A stretch of 34,296 nucleotides of DNA, from the NCBI GenBank assembly GCA_008931825.1, contig QXVZ01003916.1, forward strand, positions 1-34,296. The letters run 5' to 3'. The first letter of the stretch is position 1; every line of letters starts with the position of its first letter. Below, piece after piece: positions 32,801 to 34,296 of the stretch. A program made the position numbers and the translations under genes. The notes beneath the pieces are model-generated. The model worked only from the letters and a program-made list of their open reading frames with translations, ran no database searches and had not been told where the DNA came from. The stretch is from Phallusia fumigata. Its lineage: Eukaryota > Chordata > Ascidiacea > Phlebobranchia > Ascidiidae.

Positions 32801-34037
32801 ATCACCAGACAGTGGTCATTTGTTATTATGAATGTTTTGCCTTCTCCTAATGTTATCTATGACAAAAAAAATACACCATGTATAATCCATGAAAGAACAG
32901 TGCTGAGTATGGATGCTGTGGGAAAGCAAAATCATAGGCGCTCACTTGCAAAAATCAGTGGGAATTGCAGAACCTATTATTTACTGAAAACAACATTGCT
33001 CACTTGCATCTTCACACTTCATTACTTGTAAATCTAACTGTGTAACAAGCCTAAGCTGGATGCAATGTTACATGATTGTGCACCATTTGTGTATGGCATT
33101 GGTGAGACACCATTTGGACCACAAGTGTGATATTCAATGGACCAGTGTGGAATTGGAATAACCAAACACAAGTGGGCAAGACGGTTTGCAACATCTTACC
33201 AAGCATGTCTTTTTACTACCATTTGGGCTCCTGTTTTTTTTACCAAAATACAAAGTATGCCTAGCAGCAAAGTCAATTAACTTACTGTAAAGATTTGAAA
33301 CTTGCAAACTATAAACAACAGTGACTCCATAAGCAAGTTGGGCTGACAGACGAAGAGAAAAGCCAGCGATCTTCATCATGCCTCCTGTCAAAGTGGGCTT
33401 GAAATGTCTCTGCAGCTCATGGCTGTTGAACAACATCAATTCTTACATGTTAACCAATTGAAATGCCATGCATAGATGATGTACTTCTAGGGCAACTGGT
33501 AATGTAAACTCAAATGAACCACCATCAGAAAAATTTAATGCAGTCCACTTCACGCAAGAATAAAACTGCCAGTCACCATGTTAACAGCAGTATTTAGATT
33601 GGCATGTGCAGTTTTTCCGAGCTTAGCCAATTCCAGTGTAATACTTACTATTTGTACTAATCACAATTCCCAGACCTAAATAGCACTAACTGTCAGAGTT
33701 AATAGAAAGAACTGTGAGTTTTTTTCCCATCCCAATGCATTACCAGCCAGTTTCAGACGTAACCACCCATTTAGTGGTTTTCTAGAGGAGAATAGCAATA
33801 GGTAAAGAGTACCCTGGGAGTATCCACAACTACATCAGTCGAACACATGTGACTACAGATACTGTGCAAAAAGTTTGTAAATGCAAAAAATTAATGCTAA
33901 AAAGCAACCCACCATGTTTCTTCAATGTTTTCTTTTTCGTACTGTCGCTTCTTTAGCAAATCCCGTTTCATTGCAGCCAACCATATTATTCCAAACCTCC
34001 CATTGCGGACTTGTAGAACATCATCCGTAAAAAACAT
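17809..34037 (-). CDS. REC8: Meiotic cohesin kleisin REC8, 15 traced exons, C-terminus unresolved
   Basis: Exons: 33913-34037, 33286-33422, 31122-31330, 28622-28690, 24881-25050, 24527-24621, 22310-22413, 22048-22248, 21812-21916, 20043-20190, 19187-19266, 18869-18968, 18348-18393, 18069-18131, 17809-17921. Phases agree throughout, giving 588 residues before the last junction. The N-terminus MFFTDDVLQVRNGRFGIIWL, then a TCHEL segment and FSLRLSAQLAYGVTVVYSLQ, matches REC8 (MFYYPNVLQ..., TCEE, FSLYLSAQLQIGVIRVYSQQ) better than RAD21. The middle has the kleisin basic block KKKRK (about 321-325) followed by IIDKYIELSSDEMRNQL, like the SCC3/STAG-binding region. The end IMFSSLAPPGVVSKQFAAQC is the winged-helix that contacts SMC1. 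Role: sister-chromatid cohesion in meiosis. The donor of exon 22310-22413 could instead be at 22322. EQER in exon 12 fits a separase-type ExxR, untested. Confidence 0.85.
19375..19815 (+). repeat. R1 repeat copy in a REC8 intron
   Basis: It contains, in order, the 'tttatgacatgattgtgtctg' block, 'cccacacacatacaaagtt', 'catcactatggtcaaatctat', 'gggtaactactggggtt', 'ccaccacaatgccatgtt' and a tail ending 'aaccaataatta'. The same order occurs at 29640-29900. No coding content. Confidence 0.65.
21030..21785 (+). repeat. R1 repeat copies in REC8 intron 20191-21811
   Basis: A first copy (21030-21240) has one core and an A-rich tail. After about 130 bp, 21370-21785 has several sub-repeats with cores near 21378, 21487 and 21616 (agggggctagcgg, then ggggt). 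The tail 'ggggagaaaaaaagc...acaatatgtgtcccattcagg' ends at about 21785, only 27 bases from REC8 exon 9. Confidence 0.7.
22735..23070 (+). repeat. Dispersed repeat family R2, copy 1
   Basis: From 'ctaccccagaaatttcctgg' onward it aligns with 24100-24360, with diverged but collinear blocks: 'attatattcttgc', 'gaggc(a/g)agcaac(g/a)caaat', 'atgaaccaac(a/t)ggca', 'ttggatttaatcat' versus 'ttagatttgatcac'. It is inside REC8 intron 22414-24526. Noncoding. Confidence 0.65.
23090..23290 (+). repeat. Dispersed repeat family R3, copy 1
   Basis: The block 'aactgtattcaaacaactgttagttctactcatattcgcaaatggttgcag' (shortened here to its landmarks: tgtattcaaa, tgttagtt, aaatggttgcag) recurs at 28210-28265. A more diverged form is at 30590-30650. 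Noncoding intron DNA. Confidence 0.5.
24020..24370 (+). repeat. Dispersed repeat family R2, copy 2
   Basis: Direct-oriented relative of 22735-23070. Upstream it has an extra part with 'gggcgtcgattcccggggtgg' at about 24030-24050 and a repeated gccacc/ggtggc motif, which may be the end of the element. It is in the same REC8 intron as copy 1. Confidence 0.65.
27040..27230 (+). repeat. R1 repeat fragment
   Basis: It has the core 'gggaaccactgtgatgggctatgggg', 'caccacaatggcatgttctac', 'gggcaatgtttattagtttgac' and 'aaggggtttagcagg', that is one full sub-repeat and the start of the next. Confidence 0.65.
27825..27995 (+). repeat. R1 repeat fragment with tail
   Basis: Core 'gagtaacccttggggctgcggggcc', then 'catgaccatatctaccagctg', ending with the typical A-rich 'gggggaagaaaaaaac' and 'acgatatgtgtccctttt' tail. 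It has the same order as 17100-17400 and 30300-30490. Confidence 0.65.
28140..28330 (+). repeat. Dispersed repeat family R3, copy 2
   Basis: It matches 23160-23280 (tgtattcaaa, tgttagtt, aaatggttgcag) and 30530-30720 (accaacaactt/actaacgatt, gcaggattt, cataattgccaaaccc / catagttgccaaatccc). It lies between two R1 blocks, so R3 may be a spacer part of a larger composite element. Confidence 0.5.
28400..28610 (+). repeat. R1 repeat fragment next to REC8 exon 4
   Basis: It contains 'gggttacagactaaccactgtggtttggggt', 'catactcaaactaccaccagc' and an A-rich tail 'acagaaaaaaactgtgaaaac' ending at 'ggagaaccataaata'. It stops about 15 bases from the donor side of REC8 exon 28622-28690. Confidence 0.6.
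29300..30490 (+). repeat. Largest R1 block, with tandem ~130 bp sub-repeats
   Basis: Sub-repeat cores (agggggct or tggggct) start near 29853, 29980, 30113 and 30310; spacing is 127, 133 and about 197 bases. The wider last interval is caused by extra sequence around 30215-30300. The order is: a gtggctt..catag block, 'ctttatgacataattgtttctgctgg', 'gggtccccacacatgcaaag', sub-repeats, then the A-rich tail and 'aaggggacccataatta' at about 30485. This is the most complete copy in the window and the best reference for the family. Confidence 0.75.
30530..31030 (+). repeat. R3 copy and R1 tail fragment
   Basis: 30530-30720 matches R3 at 28140-28330. 30940-31030 carries only the R1 end: 'gtgcaaggacaagctgcaatgg', an A-run, 'acaatatgtgaacctttcag' and 'tggacccatag'. 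Confidence 0.5.
31395..31570 (+). repeat. R1 left-end fragment
   Basis: 'ctacatattttcattccacatacactaccacc' landmarks (tttcattccacatacact, accacc), then 'cattttataacatgattgtctctgct' and 'tgggtccccacacacatg'. This is the reverse complement of 1-60 and 240-290, and the same orientation as 29560-29720. Confidence 0.65.
31690..31775 (-). repeat. Repeat segment shared with 793-870 (inverted)
   Basis: It contains the exact reverse complement of the 20-base core found at about 822-841, with diverged flanks. It lies in REC8 intron 31331-33285. Confidence 0.65.
31776..32595. other. REC8 intron segment, no supported gene
   Basis: Two overlapping + strand frames (31741-32076, 32054-32347) have no recognisable domain, no splice support and no promoter. 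The stretch 32100-32340 looks less AT-rich than its surroundings. It may be an unrecognised mobile-element fragment. Confidence 0.4.
32600..32805 (+). repeat. R1 repeat fragment
   Basis: A degenerate core 'gtgaaccaatgggtg', 'acccatctatcatgtgtg', and a clear tail: A-rich 'acagaaaaaagaaaaaaac', 'agtaaaaacaatatgac', 'aaggggacccataata'. Confidence 0.6.
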
Positions 34038-34296
34038 AGCTCACTTTAACAGCAACTTCCAATATATGTTTCTAATTTTTTGCCACAGTTTAGAAACAAA
34101 CAAGTAATTCAGCCATACAAGTCAAAAATCTTGGTGCAAATAATAACTGGTAAAATCATTGTAAAACATCTATACAATGATTAAAAGGCAACGTTCTTTT
34201 TGTCAAGGTAATAGCAGTTTGTATTGGTGATAAACTTGTCTTTTATTTCTCATTTACTCAATCCTAAAGTTTGCCAGCTGGCACATCCTTACACAA
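34038..34296 (-). other. REC8 5' flank (leader/promoter), nothing specific
   Basis: Upstream of the REC8 ATG (34037-34035) on the minus strand. It is AT-rich; no TATA box or leader intron could be assigned with confidence. The ATG was chosen because translation from it gives the family-typical MFF start. Confidence 0.4.

Overview
The window looks like nuclear DNA of an invertebrate chordate, most likely an ascidian tunicate (Ciona or a close relative). This is an inference from a vertebrate-like sarcomeric myosin with very short introns, AT-rich introns elsewhere, and lineage-specific repeats. Two single-N positions (5391 and 16796) show that it is a scaffold of joined contigs. It holds three protein-coding genes, all split by introns with GT/AG boundaries that I traced by hand. 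No rRNA gene, intact tRNA gene, CRISPR array or prokaryotic-type system is visible.

Layout. (1) 1-3145, + strand: the last three exons of a gene whose C-terminal 400 residues resemble the eIF4E transporter 4E-T (EIF4ENIF1), with a stop at 3123 and a poly(A) signal. (2) 3185-4252: two tandem copies of a ~540 bp noncoding unit between two convergent genes. (3) 4469-5390: a truncated second copy of the 3' end of the myosin gene, ending flush at the N; 3750-5390 and 5392-7026 are almost identical, so this is probably an unmerged contig overlap. (4) 6106-14534, - strand: a complete sarcomeric-type muscle myosin heavy chain gene, with 38 coding exons and 1927 residues. A compact candidate promoter (TATA-like box, E-box, three CRE-like half sites) lies at 14704-14791. 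(5) 14800-17400: intergenic DNA with a repeat block. (6) 17809-34037, - strand: a 15-exon gene for a meiotic cohesin kleisin, REC8. Its C-terminal end is unresolved next to a tRNA-derived SINE-like sequence. Its long introns are filled with dispersed repeats.

The three genes have unrelated jobs: mRNA storage/repression (4E-T), muscle contraction (myosin) and meiotic sister-chromatid cohesion (REC8). The most interesting points are a 50-nt insertion that appears to have displaced the splice acceptor of myosin coding exon 28, a repeat family with internal ~130 bp sub-repeats, a mosaic relationship among the 540 bp units, and the unresolved REC8 terminus.
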